From: Ga0077527 sp964533495 | GTDB taxonomy: Bacteria; Pseudomonadota; Gammaproteobacteria; Burkholderiales; SG8-41 | DNA length: 64,000 nt | Reading direction: 5' to 3' | NCBI GenBank assembly: GCA_964533495.1 | Contig: CAZHJU010000005.1 | Span: 49,828-113,827 of the forward strand | Shown: positions 1 through 8,815 of the stretch, piece by piece | Layout of the letters: each line of letters opens with the position of its first letter | How positions within the stretch are numbered: the stretch's first letter is position 1 | Notes under the pieces: model-generated | Databases searched by the model: none | The model's input: the letters and a program-made list of their open reading frames with translations, nothing else | Told to the model about the DNA's origin: nothing | Translations under genes and position numbers: made by a program

Positions 1-461
1 TCAAGAGCATGGCCGGCGTGAAGATGATCCACGTGCCGTACAAGGGGGCGACGCCGGCGATCGCCGACATCATCGCCGGCCACATCGAAGTCTATTTCGG
101 CGCCATGGTGTCGACGCTGCCGCATGCGCGCAGCGGGCGGCTGCGCGCGCTGGGCGTGACCAGCCTCAAGCGCGTCGACGCGGCGAAGGACATCGCCACG
201 CTGGACGAGCAGGGGCTCAAGGGCTACGAGACCGGCTCCTGGTTCGGCATGGCGGTGCCGACGGGCACGCCGCGCGACATCGTCACCAAGCTGCATGCCG
301 AGTCGACGAAAGCGCTGCAGGCGCCCGACCTGCGCAATCGCATGATCGCGGAGGGCGCCGAATTCGTCGGCGACACGCCGGAGCAGTACGCCGCCTTCAT
401 CCGGTCCGAGATCGACAAGTGGGGCAAGGCGGTGAAAGCCTCGGGAGCCAGGGTCGATTGA
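1..461 (+). CDS. Bug/TctC-family solute-binding protein, C-terminal part (gene cut by window start)
   Basis: The reading frame is already open at the left edge, so only about the last 150 residues are present. They show the typical second half of a tripartite tricarboxylate transporter binding protein: HVPYKG near the start, a segment describing repeated sampling of the second lobe (GRLRALGVTS), WFGMAVPTGTPRDIV, and the terminal EFVGDTPEQYAAFIRSEIDKW motif. These periplasmic proteins bind carboxylates and related small acids. A complete paralogue lies at 29720-30703. No membrane subunit genes are visible beside this copy, which is common for the Bug expansion in Burkholderiales. The stop overlaps the likely TTG start of the next gene. 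Ligand unknown. Confidence 0.93.
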   Translation, partial: KSMAGVKMIHVPYKGATPAIADIIAGHIEVYFGAMVSTLPHARSGRLRALGVTSLKRVDAAKDIATLDEQGLKGYETGSWFGMAVPTGTPRDIVTKLHAESTKALQAPDLRNRMIAEGAEFVGDTPEQYAAFIRSEIDKWGKAVKASGARVD

Positions 462-1537
462 GCGATACGGAAATACTGCCGGACCCGCGGGATGCCGCGG
501 GCGTTTCAACCCATCCGTTGCAGGCCGCGGCGGATGGCGATGACGCCGCGCTGCAGGCGGCCCTGTGGGACGCGCTGGCGGCGGGCGACGATGCCGCCAT
601 CCGCGCCGCGCTCGGCATGCGGCCGCCGGCCCGCGCGCAGCGCGTGGCGCGGGCGCTCGCCGCCGTGCTCGACGGTGCCGGCGAGGGCATCGGCCTGCGT
701 TTTTTCGCGATCCCGCTGGTGATCGTCGCGGGCAGCCGCAGGCCCGAGATGGTGCCCGGCGCGCTGCCCGAGGTCGGTAAAATCGCCGCGCTGCTGGAGC
801 AGCACGGCGCTGTCGGCGTCACGCGCAACTTCGGCCTCGGCAACGCGCTGGTCGGCGCCGAAGCGCTGGACGCGCTGTCGCCCGCGGCGCTGTGGCGTGC
901 CGCCGCCGATCCCGCGCAGCGCCCGCTCGATGCGCTGCGGCCCGGGCCGATCCCGGTCTCCGGCAGCCGCGAGCAGGTGCACCTGCGCTTCATCGCCGGC
1001 GCCGGCATCACGCCGCGGCACCTGCCTTCATTTCTCGAGTCGGCCTCCAACATCGGCACCTGGGGCATGGCAATGACGAAGGAACTCGCGCGCCAGCTCG
1101 CGCAGCCCGGCCTCGAAATCCTGCCGATGCCGCGCCCGCCGCAGCCGCTGCTGACGGCGGCCCACGCCGGCCGCCGCGCCCAGCTCGAAGCCGCGCTGAG
1201 CCTGTTCCTCGGCAACACGCTGCGCAAATTCCGCATGGCCGTCGGCGACCCCGAAGCCGTGCTGTCGGCGCACCGTCTCGACAACGGCGCCGGCGAACTG
1301 CGGCTGAGCCTCAGCACGCCGCTGGACGATTCATTGTTCGAGGGATTCGCGTGGCCGCTGCAGCCGCAGGACGAAGCGGCGGAAGTGACACAGCTCATGC
1401 AGGCTTCGCTGAACGAATGCCGCGTGACGAACGTGACGCTGCTGGATCGGGTGCTGCCGGACCGGCTGCCGGGCGGGTCGGTGTTCGTGGCGGGGCGGAT
1501 GTTGGGGGGGGTGGGGCGGGAGCCTGCGCGGCATTAA
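458..1537 (+). CDS. DUF2863-like conserved hypothetical protein
   Basis: A soluble protein of about 360 residues with no signal peptide or membrane segment. Recognisable stretches such as FFAIPLVIVAGSRRP, RNFGLGNALVG, REQVHLRFIAGAG and SNIGTWGM recall the DUF2863 family of Betaproteobacteria, whose function is unknown to me. I prefer the TTG at 458, which overlaps the TGA of the preceding gene (TTGA) and suggests coupled translation; an ATG at 419 in the same frame would add a low-quality extension reading out of frame over the Bug gene. A 10-bp inverted repeat surrounds its stop codon. The family call is from memory and moderate; the reading frame is solid. Confidence 0.75.
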   Translation: MSDTEILPDPRDAAGVSTHPLQAAADGDDAALQAALWDALAAGDDAAIRAALGMRPPARAQRVARALAAVLDGAGEGIGLRFFAIPLVIVAGSRRPEMVPGALPEVGKIAALLEQHGAVGVTRNFGLGNALVGAEALDALSPAALWRAAADPAQRPLDALRPGPIPVSGSREQVHLRFIAGAGITPRHLPSFLESASNIGTWGMAMTKELARQLAQPGLEILPMPRPPQPLLTAAHAGRRAQLEAALSLFLGNTLRKFRMAVGDPEAVLSAHRLDNGAGELRLSLSTPLDDSLFEGFAWPLQPQDEAAEVTQLMQASLNECRVTNVTLLDRVLPDRLPGGSVFVAGRMLGGVGREPARH

Positions 1538-1547
1538 CCGCGCAGGC
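1522..1547 (+). terminator. Hairpin at the stop codon of the DUF2863-like gene
   Basis: Perfect 10-bp inverted repeat (GCCTGCGCGG / CCGCGCAGGC) with a six-base loop containing the TAA stop. No T-run follows, so it may protect the 3' end or act as a weak terminator rather than a classical intrinsic one. Confidence 0.4.
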
Positions 1548-1657
1548 GGTTCAGCTTGGGCAGGATGCTGCCGGTATCCCGCAGTTCCGACAGGGGGGGA
1601 TTTCCGCGAAATCCTGCCGAAAAAACTGGAGATCGGCGGCCGCTGCCAGCAGACCGC

Positions 1658-1882
1658 TCATGTCGGGCGCCGCAGCCTGGCGAACAGGCGTTGCTGTTCC
1701 ACCAGTCCCGACGTCAGTCTCGGCGGCAGGTCCGCGGGCAATGGCACGGAAAACAGGTCGGCAACGGCCCGGCGGACATCGTCATCGGTCATCGCCTGCA
1801 ATTCGCGCCGGCGCACGGCTTCCAGCGACCGGGCGGCCTTGTCCCATTGCGTGCTCCAGCGTTTGAGGTCGGTGAGACTCAT
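1658..1882 (-). CDS. Small conserved-looking hypothetical protein
   Basis: About 74 residues from the preferred start MSLTDLKRW; an ATG seven codons earlier (1903) is also possible. The composition is that of a real soluble helical protein (TQWDKAARSLEAVRRRELQAMTDDDVRRAVADLF), rich in charged residues and with a Trp-rich start. No recognised domain. It stands alone between the DUF2863-like gene and the higA region, on the opposite strand. I do not recognise its function. Confidence 0.5.
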   Translation of the reverse strand: MSLTDLKRWSTQWDKAARSLEAVRRRELQAMTDDDVRRAVADLFSVPLPADLPPRLTSGLVEQQRLFARLRRPT

Positions 1883-2063
1883 GCCGGAGATTCTACGCTG
1901 CATGGCGGATGCGGGGTTGTCGCGGTTATCTGCGGGAGGGCTTGTGGCGGCTATGGTGAGGCACTAATCTTTGACCCGCACTCTCTGCCCGAAGAAGGGG
2001 GCGCGTTCCAGTCATGACGCAAGGCCGGGAGAGAGAATGCAGGGTGCGTGGGCAACTATATTG

Positions 2064-2088
2064 TAAGTTATTGTTTTTATTGAATATT
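2064..2088 (+). repeat. Dispersed AT-rich element, copy A
   Basis: The 25 bases starting TAAGTTATTGTTTTTATTGA are identical to copy G at 43487-43511. It lies in a roughly 200-bp AT-rich stretch just upstream of the surviving tail of higB, so it may mark the break that removed most of the toxin gene. Confidence 0.7.
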
Positions 2089-2134
2089 AAAGTTTTCCGG
2101 AAACATGTCGAGCCTGGCTTTTTAATTGTGGTGA

Positions 2135-2194
2135 ATCCGTTTCCGGTTTTCCAGTGGCGATGCGTTCGATGCGGCAATCGTTGATTGCCATTGA
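2135..2194 (+). pseudogene. HigB-type toxin remnant (last ~19 codons)
   Basis: The frame 2135-2194 reads IRFRFSSGDAFDAAIVDCH followed by TGA. This matches the characteristic C-terminus of HigB/RelE-type toxins that precede this kind of HigA (pattern RICFRF..GDA.DVEIVDYH). An in-frame TGA sits directly upstream and no longer toxin frame exists, so the gene is broken. It ends 12 bases before the start of higA, the usual spacing for a higBA operon. Identification rests on motif memory. Confidence 0.6.
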
Positions 2195-2206
2195 TTTGGA
2201 ACTGAC

Positions 2207-2518
2207 ATGATCAAGAACGGATTACCGGCAATTCATCCAGGAGAGTTTCTTCGGGAGATCCTTGAGGAATGCGAAGTTTCTCAGGCCGCATTCGCGCGCA
2301 TGCTGGGGGTTTCGCCGATACGTATCTCTCATGTCGTCAAGGGCGGCAGGCCGGTTACCGCCGAACTGGCCTTGCTGTTCGGACGTGTCTTCGCGCAGTC
2401 GCCGCAGTACTGGCTGAATCTGCAGGTGGCCTACGATCTCAAACTGGCGGAACGGGCGATTGGCAGCCGGTTGAAGGCGGTTTCGAAATTGGTGCCGGTT
2501 CGGGAACCCTGCGGCTAG
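2207..2518 (+). CDS. higA: HigA-family antitoxin (addiction module, XRE-type HTH)
   Basis: 103 residues. The start MIKNGLPAIHPGEFLREIL, with IHPGEFL followed by a helix-turn-helix (SQAAFARMLGVSPIRISHVVKGGRPVTAELALLFGRVF) and QSPQYWLNLQVAYDL, is diagnostic of the HigA/VapI antitoxin family. Such proteins bind and neutralise the HigB mRNA interferase and repress their own operon. Here only the last codons of higB remain upstream (2135-2194), so this is an orphan antitoxin. It may survive as a regulator, as an anti-addiction protein, or simply as debris at the edge of the RHS island, whose lower GC content it shares. Confidence 0.9.
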   Translation: MIKNGLPAIHPGEFLREILEECEVSQAAFARMLGVSPIRISHVVKGGRPVTAELALLFGRVFAQSPQYWLNLQVAYDLKLAERAIGSRLKAVSKLVPVREPCG

Positions 2519-2719
2519 TTGCGGGGCGTCGCCATCCTATGCCAATGCGCCGGCGCAAGCGTTCTTGTATGAAACCAGCAATTAACAGGATTGTGCTCTG
2601 CTGCTGTTTCTGAGCCGAGCTTGCGGATGTCTCGCCCATGGTGGAGCGCGTGGATTAAAAATTCCCGGGTTTCACCGTTTGGTTGTATTAAATCAACAAT
2701 GATCAGAACGGATCGCGTC

Positions 2720-5700
2720 ATGTCGTCAAAACGGAAAATATGGTTTTTCTTATTTTGGCTTTCGGCGACAGTATTAGGCTTCACATCCAGCGCATCCGGG
2801 CAGCCCGCATCGCAAGCGCCGCATTCGCTGCCCGACGTCACATTGCTGAATGTGGGGCCGGCGCCTTGCACTACTGTTGTGGGTGGCGATGGTTTGACGC
2901 CGGAATTTGCCTGCAATTTGTGCAAGGAGGAAGTGCAGTCCATATTTCCGGCGTGTACTTTCTCATCGACTTATACGTCGCAGTTGCAGGACGCGGGTCA
3001 GGTGACAAAGTTCGGGGTATGCCACATTCAGGGCAGCGGAATTTCCGGCTGCAGCAGTTACGATTTCTCTCCGACGGTAAATGCGAATTGTCCCAACGGA
3101 ACAGCTTCTGATGGAGGGGTTTGCCACTGCCCCCCCGGGCACAGTTGGACGGGGCAGCAATGCGACTCCTTTATCTCGGACTATACGAGAGGTGAGGAGC
3201 CGTGCGAGCCTGCCACGGGCGATTACTGCGGGAATCCAATCAATGTGGGCTCGGGAAATAAATTCCAGATTGAATTGGATATTGTAGGGAAGGCGCCTGT
3301 TTTTCCGTTCAGGTTGGCGTTGTACTACAACAGCGAGCCGGAGATTTTTCCGGCGCTTAACTTGCCCATGCATCTGCGAGGGTTGCCGAGGGGGTGGCGC
3401 CACACGTACATGCGTTCTGTCGTGAACCGCCAAACTGGCGGCGTTTGGACGGCGAGCGTTTATCGTCCGGATGGAAAAGTCATTTGGTTCACGGCAACTT
3501 CCCAATCCGGGCCGTACGTTCCATACGCTCCGCATCAATTAGGGACGCTGGAGCGTATTACATCGCCATCGCCAGGATGGCGTTACACGAACATCGGTGA
3601 CGAGGTTGAGACCTATGACAATTCCGGAAGATTGATGGAAATCCGGAATCGCGCAGGTCTTGCGCATACGCTGGTATACGATGGGTTGGGGCGGCTTGTT
3701 CAGATTTTTCATTCCCTGGGAAACGATTATTTCTATTTTAATTACTATGCCGACAACCCGGGAATTGACTCCATCAGTGGGACTCCAATAGGAAATGTTT
3801 CTTTTCATGAAGACTCAATAATAACCTCCTCTCCCATGACATATCAGAGGATATTGAAGCGCGTTTCTTATACGAAGCCGGATGAAAGCTGGAATGTGCA
3901 TCGGGATTTCTTGTACGAGAATCCCTCGTTCCCCAGGGCATTGACTGGGATCATCGATGAGTCTTTCCGGCGTGTCGCCACGTGGGAATATGATTCGGAG
4001 GGGCGCGCGGTTTTGTCATTTCATGGAGACAACGCCGACAAGGTTACGTTGAATTATGTTTCCGGCGGTGTGACTGTAACGCATCACGTCAATTCGGCCC
4101 TTTCCAGCAGCCGAACTTATGCCACTCAAGTCGTTGCCGGGAAAAAAAGAGTCGGTTCGATTGCAGGCGATCCATGTCCTGCGTGCGGACCCAAGTCAAC
4201 AGTGTTTGATGGCAACGGATTCGTGTCCAAGTCGACGGATTGGAACGATACGGAAACCACTTATTTCCGATTGGATTCAACCAGGCCGGATCTTGAAACT
4301 GCGCGTGTGGAGGCCGGTAATCGTAGCGACGGAGAGGGGCGTCGAACGGTCACGACAAGCTGGCATTCGGCGTTTCGCCTGCCGGTGGAGATCAAGGAGT
4401 ACAGCGGGGGCGCTGATTCGGGAGGGGTGCCCACGGGGACCTTGATCCGCACGACCGCGATGACGCATGATGCCGCGGGTAACGTTCTTTCCCGGACGAT
4501 CACGGATGTCGCGTCCGGGAGATCCAGGCAGTGGGCATATACATACAATTCAAACGGGCAAGTGCTGACTGCCGACGGGCCGCGTACCGATGTCAGCGAC
4601 GTGGTGACTTACACGTATTACGCGAACGACCATTCGGACATTACTTACCGGGGGCGTTTGCAGAAAATAACGAATGCATTGGGTCACGAGGTCAAATTTA
4701 CCGAATATGATTTTGGTGGGAAGCCGCTCACGATAGAGGAGCCCAATGGACTGACGACAACGCTGACGTACAACTACAGAAATCTTCTGAAGACGCGAAC
4801 CCGTTCCGGGGAGACCACCGCTTATGCATATGATGATTCCGGGAATCCGATAAAAATCACGATGCCGGATGGAAGCTTTCTTGAGTATGCATACGACTCT
4901 GCATACCGGATTCTGGAAATCAAGGACAATCTCAACAACAAAATCGCATTTACCCGGGACTACATGGGAAATGTGGTGTCTGAGGATGTCAAGGATCCAT
5001 CCGGCAATATCGTTCAAGCGCATACCCGGGAATTCAATGCCCTGAACAGGCTGATCAAGGACATAGGCGGATCTTCCCCGTCGACGCAGATAACGCAATA
5101 CGGCCATGATCCGAACGGAAATGTAATTTCGATAACACCTCCGGCCGTTGGCAACAAGCAGGATGCGGTAAAAACCTATGACGGGTTGAATCGCCTCAAA
5201 TCCGTCACCGAAAAGGCAACGATTGGAGGGGTTCTTTCCGATATTGTCACCGAGTATGCCCATGATTCCCTGGGGCAGCTTATTCAGGTCAAAGACCCCA
5301 AGGGGCTGTTCACAAATTACACCATTAACGCCCTGGGGGAGTTGACGTCTCTCGAAAGCCCGGATACCGGCGTCAAGTCATATACCTACGACTCTGCCGG
5401 TAATTTGTCCTCGGTAACCGATGCCAACGGCAACGTCGTGACTTATGGGGCGTACGACGCTCTGAACAGAATCACGTCCGTAACGCACACGGGCGCCGGC
5501 GGGGCCGCGGATTTCGCGGCAAGTTATACGTACGACAGTTGCGCCAATGGAATCGGCCGGCTGTGTTCCATTGCGCAGACTCCCGGGGGAAGCATCGGTT
5601 ACGCCTACGACGCTCTCGGGAGGGTGACGTCCGAGACGAGAGTCATCAATGGAATCAATTATGTCACCGCCTATTCGTACGACTCCGCCGGGCGCATGTC

Positions 5701-6571
5701 GGGGATGACATATCCCGGAGGGCGGCAAATTCAATACGCCTTTGATGGCGTCGGGCGCGTTTCCGCAATCGCCACATCCAAGTCCGGATCGTCGGCAACG
5801 TTGCTGAACACCGCGACCTATCACCCGTTCGGGGGCGTCAGGCAGTTTTATTTTGGAGCCAATCAGTCCGGGCAGGCGTACACGCGGAATTACGACGCTG
5901 ACGGGCGTGTCGGGAGCTATTCCCTTGGAAGCCTGACCCAGGTGCTGACTTACGACGCGGCAGGCCGGATTACCAGCATCCAGGACCAGGGTTTGAGCGT
6001 AAACAGGACTTTTTCTTACGATGAGGTGGATCGCATTCTGTCGGGCGTGATGCCGAATTCTTCCGACAACCAGGCGTATACATACGATGCCACGGGGAAC
6101 CGGTTAAGCCAGAACGCCAATAGCTATTCTTATCAATCCGCGAGCCATCGGCTTGTCGCGGCCGGCGGCACGGCCTATTCATATGACGCAAACGGCAGCG
6201 TGATACAAAAGGGCGGCGACCAATTTGTGTACGATGCGCGCGGCCGGCTGGTTGGGGCGGGGGGATCCGGTTATGGGGTCAATGTTTTGGGAGAGCGGGT
6301 CCTGAAACAAACGGGAGCGGCGATTACTGCCTACCACTATGACCGGGCCGGCCGCCTGATTGCGGAAACGGACGGTTCCACCGGTGTCATCCTGAAGGAA
6401 TACGTTTATTTGAACGATCAGCCCGTCAATGTGATCGTCAGCAGCGCGCCATCGGTGACGGAGCAGTTTGTCAACGAAACGGCCGCCACGTTCTCCGGGA
6501 ACTGGGGGGCAACCCAGAACAGCAGCAGCGCCTACCAAAACGATTACCGGACGCACCCGGTGCTGCCATGA
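2720..6571 (+). CDS. Secreted RHS/YD-repeat protein, main repeat body
   Basis: About 1280 residues. The start at 2720 (MSSKRKIWFFLFWLSATVLGF) gives a clear signal peptide; an ATG at 2699 is possible. A Cys-rich N-terminal part is followed by an RHS-associated entry domain (NVGSGNKFQIELDIVG...GLPRGWRHTY) and then some 20 YD repeats (YDSAGNL, YDALNRI, YDALGRV, YDSAGRM), which build the hollow beta-cocoon shell of RHS proteins. The end (EQFVNETAATFSGNW...) looks like the beginning of a golvesin-type beta domain that is then cut off. The stop overlaps the start of the next gene (ATGA), so the RHS polypeptide is split in two. GC is low and codon use differs from the flanks, arguing for transfer. 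Probably a polymorphic toxin shell. Confidence 0.88.
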   Translation: MSSKRKIWFFLFWLSATVLGFTSSASGQPASQAPHSLPDVTLLNVGPAPCTTVVGGDGLTPEFACNLCKEEVQSIFPACTFSSTYTSQLQDAGQVTKFGVCHIQGSGISGCSSYDFSPTVNANCPNGTASDGGVCHCPPGHSWTGQQCDSFISDYTRGEEPCEPATGDYCGNPINVGSGNKFQIELDIVGKAPVFPFRLALYYNSEPEIFPALNLPMHLRGLPRGWRHTYMRSVVNRQTGGVWTASVYRPDGKVIWFTATSQSGPYVPYAPHQLGTLERITSPSPGWRYTNIGDEVETYDNSGRLMEIRNRAGLAHTLVYDGLGRLVQIFHSLGNDYFYFNYYADNPGIDSISGTPIGNVSFHEDSIITSSPMTYQRILKRVSYTKPDESWNVHRDFLYENPSFPRALTGIIDESFRRVATWEYDSEGRAVLSFHGDNADKVTLNYVSGGVTVTHHVNSALSSSRTYATQVVAGKKRVGSIAGDPCPACGPKSTVFDGNGFVSKSTDWNDTETTYFRLDSTRPDLETARVEAGNRSDGEGRRTVTTSWHSAFRLPVEIKEYSGGADSGGVPTGTLIRTTAMTHDAAGNVLSRTITDVASGRSRQWAYTYNSNGQVLTADGPRTDVSDVVTYTYYANDHSDITYRGRLQKITNALGHEVKFTEYDFGGKPLTIEEPNGLTTTLTYNYRNLLKTRTRSGETTAYAYDDSGNPIKITMPDGSFLEYAYDSAYRILEIKDNLNNKIAFTRDYMGNVVSEDVKDPSGNIVQAHTREFNALNRLIKDIGGSSPSTQITQYGHDPNGNVISITPPAVGNKQDAVKTYDGLNRLKSVTEKATIGGVLSDIVTEYAHDSLGQLIQVKDPKGLFTNYTINALGELTSLESPDTGVKSYTYDSAGNLSSVTDANGNVVTYGAYDALNRITSVTHTGAGGAADFAASYTYDSCANGIGRLCSIAQTPGGSIGYAYDALGRVTSETRVINGINYVTAYSYDSAGRMSGMTYPGGRQIQYAFDGVGRVSAIATSKSGSSATLLNTATYHPFGGVRQFYFGANQSGQAYTRNYDADGRVGSYSLGSLTQVLTYDAAGRITSIQDQGLSVNRTFSYDEVDRILSGVMPNSSDNQAYTYDATGNRLSQNANSYSYQSASHRLVAAGGTAYSYDANGSVIQKGGDQFVYDARGRLVGAGGSGYGVNVLGERVLKQTGAAITAYHYDRAGRLIAETDGSTGVILKEYVYLNDQPVNVIVSSAPSVTEQFVNETAATFSGNWGATQNSSSAYQNDYRTHPVLP

Positions 6572-8370
6572 AACCGGTCCGGGGAGGGCCGGCGGAGCGC
6601 CGGAGTTCTTGGATGGGGGGCCTCGGGCTGCTGACGCTGGCGGCATTCCTGACCGGCTTTCCGGTCACTGCAGGCGCGCAGACCCCGGCGGAAAATTTCA
6701 AAAGAATCATGCCGGCCATCCAGCTATTGCTGGATGGCGATCCGATCGTATTGACGATCGCGTCACCGGCTGACGGTTTCAGCACCGTGGAGGCATCGAT
6801 TGATGTCGGCGGCTCGGTGACTGGGCCGGGTGCCGGGATATCCGTGCAGGCCACGTGCACGGCCTGCGGCAACCCCCTCGGCGGCACTGTAACGGGCGCC
6901 AATTATGCAATTGGCGCCGTTCCGCTGAATCCTGGCGGCAATACGATCACCGTTACGGCCAGTCATCCTGGCGAGTCTTCCGTGACCAAAACGGTTTCCG
7001 TGGTCCGGTACGGCATGCCGGCCGTGCACATCGGCTCTCCGGCCAATGCCGCAGTGCTGCATTCGACCCCGGTGACAGTCACGGGCACCTATGCGAATGC
7101 CGGCTCGGTCACGGTAAACGGGGTGGACGCGACCCTGGATTCAGGGGCGGGCACATACAGCGCCAGCGTCGTCCTGACTCCCGGCAGCAATTTAATCACC
7201 GCCATTGCGGGCAATCCGGCGGCCCAGGCCCAGGATGCGCGCACGGTCAGCTATGTGCCGGGCCCGGTCGTCAGCTGGACCTTGCCCGCAACGGACGGAA
7301 TCCATGAAGTGTCTGCAAGATGGGTCGTTCTTCCCGGCAATACGAGTTCGGCGGTATTCCGCGTGGTGCACGCGGGCGGGTCCACCGATGTGACGGTGGA
7401 TCAAACGTCAAGCGACGGGCAATGGGTGAGCCTCGGGACTTACACGCTGAGCGACACCGGGAACCGCGTCGAACTCAGGCCGAACGCGGACGGGCAGGTG
7501 GTGGCCGACGCGGTCCGGCTTTCCACGGCGACCCAGACCGCATCGATATACAACATATATGCCGACCACCTGAACACGCCCCGTCTCGTCATGAATGACG
7601 ATGTTGCCCCGGTGGCGGTCTGGAGATGGGACAACGATGAGGCCTTTGGCCGGAACGCGCCGGATGAGAACCCGCAGGGGGCCGGGCCGTTCGTGTTTAA
7701 CATGCGCCTTCCGGGGCAGTATTTCGATGCGGAGACGAATCTCCACTACAACTACTTCAGGGACTATGATCCGGAGATCGGGCGGTATGTGCAGTCGGAT
7801 CCCATGGGGCTTGAGGGAGGGATTAGTACCTACGCTTATGTTGGAGGAAATCCGGTTTCTTTTGTTGATCCCGAAGGGTTTGCTCTAGTAAATCCAATTA
7901 CGATTGGCGCGGCCATTGGCGGAGTGTCTGGCGCCATTCAAGCGGCTAACGCCGGGGGTGGTTGGACGATGTCGAACGCAAGAAACATTGCCATCGGCAC
8001 CCTCGCAGGTGCGGCCAGCGGTGCAGTCCCAGGCATGTTCTCTACCCGCATCGGATTTAGAGCAACTGCGGCGATTGGTGGTGTAGCAGGCGCAGGAGGT
8101 AATTTGGCAAGCCAATATGTGAGTGGGACCGATTTTTTAGATTTGGATTATAAAAAAGCGGCCGTTCAAATGTGTATTGGAGTTGTCAGTGGCGCAGCAG
8201 GGTGGCGCGTAGGCTTGTCTGGTGCGCTTGGAGTGGTGCGGGCAGGTGGTTCGTCATCTTCCGCGCTCGTATTGGGAAGTACGGCTGGTAGTGTGGGCGG
8301 TGGCGCTGCTCAGGTCTGGATGAATCTGCCAGTGCCTACCTCGTACGGCGGTTTCATGCAGGAACCGTGA
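6568..8370 (+). CDS. RHS tip protein: signal peptide, Ig-like domains, RHS core and hydrophobic C-terminal domain
   Basis: 600 residues, overlapping the preceding RHS gene by four bases. It begins with its own signal peptide (LLTLAAFLTGFPVTAGAQ). Two bacterial Ig-like modules follow (about residues 60-220), then a golvesin-C-like beta domain (SWTLPATDGIHEVSARWVVLPG, about 230-315). Next is the RHS-associated core (DHLNTPRLV, NMRLPGQYFDAETNLHYNYFRDYDPEIGRYVQSDPMGL, about 330-430), after which the variable C-terminus starts (VDPEGFALVNPI). That last ~165 residues is Gly/Ala-rich and hydrophobic, suggesting a membrane-active toxin. The gene directly downstream is a candidate immunity protein. 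Bases 7492-7851 recur at 8944-9303. Confidence 0.85.
   Translation: MKPVRGGPAERRSSWMGGLGLLTLAAFLTGFPVTAGAQTPAENFKRIMPAIQLLLDGDPIVLTIASPADGFSTVEASIDVGGSVTGPGAGISVQATCTACGNPLGGTVTGANYAIGAVPLNPGGNTITVTASHPGESSVTKTVSVVRYGMPAVHIGSPANAAVLHSTPVTVTGTYANAGSVTVNGVDATLDSGAGTYSASVVLTPGSNLITAIAGNPAAQAQDARTVSYVPGPVVSWTLPATDGIHEVSARWVVLPGNTSSAVFRVVHAGGSTDVTVDQTSSDGQWVSLGTYTLSDTGNRVELRPNADGQVVADAVRLSTATQTASIYNIYADHLNTPRLVMNDDVAPVAVWRWDNDEAFGRNAPDENPQGAGPFVFNMRLPGQYFDAETNLHYNYFRDYDPEIGRYVQSDPMGLEGGISTYAYVGGNPVSFVDPEGFALVNPITIGAAIGGVSGAIQAANAGGGWTMSNARNIAIGTLAGAASGAVPGMFSTRIGFRATAAIGGVAGAGGNLASQYVSGTDFLDLDYKKAAVQMCIGVVSGAAGWRVGLSGALGVVRAGGSSSSALVLGSTAGSVGGGAAQVWMNLPVPTSYGGFMQEP
7492..7851 (+). repeat. RHS core duplication, copy 1
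   Basis: About 360 bp encoding the end of the golvesin-like domain and the RHS core recur at an offset of 1452 bp. By eye, 7611-7829 is identical to 9063-9281; similarity falls outside that block and stops where the variable C-terminal domain begins. Confidence 0.88.
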
Positions 8371-8386
8371 TCTGGCGAAATCGACA

Positions 8387-8734
8387 ATGGAGATCTTTAT
8401 CTCAGGTGTAGGCCGAGTATTTTTTGCCGCTGCGGGAGGCGTATTGATCGGCCTTACCTTTCTGGCGCAGTTGGCACTACGAGATACCTTCAGTGGTGAA
8501 CGCATACCAGTTAAGGCCGGTTTGAAATGGGTTGGCGTTAGTCTGCGGCTGATTGTTGCCGTAATCGCATTCGTTACAGTGGTCTTGGTGCTGCGCCACG
8601 TTGCATTTTGGCAGAATGGTTCACTCGTCGATGCAGCCGCGGTCGCAGGAGGGCTGCTCGGTTGCGTTTTAGTCGGACGTCGGTGGGCAACTTCCTTCGC
8701 GTGCCAATTACGCCAACGACTGCAGAATAAATAG
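8387..8734 (+). CDS. Small membrane protein, candidate immunity protein of the RHS tip
   Basis: 115 residues starting 17 bases after the RHS tip gene. Three hydrophobic segments are visible (about residues 7-28, 46-68 and 79-98), with a basic tail ending RLQNK. No family recognised. A small gene immediately behind a polymorphic toxin C-terminus is normally its immunity gene, and a membrane-embedded immunity protein would fit the hydrophobic toxin domain just upstream. That role is inferred from position only. GC content matches the RHS island. Confidence 0.6.
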   Translation: MEIFISGVGRVFFAAAGGVLIGLTFLAQLALRDTFSGERIPVKAGLKWVGVSLRLIVAVIAFVTVVLVLRHVAFWQNGSLVDAAAVAGGLLGCVLVGRRWATSFACQLRQRLQNK

Positions 8735-8815
8735 CAACAACCGAGAGACAAAGCGGCGGGGATGGAGCCCAATATCTCCTAGAGACCGCAATGGGCTCTG
8801 TCCCCGCTTCACTGG

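Noticed and set aside
397..1866. Several long frames overlapping the DUF2863-like gene
   Set aside because: Arg/Ala-rich shadows with no recognisable protein features.
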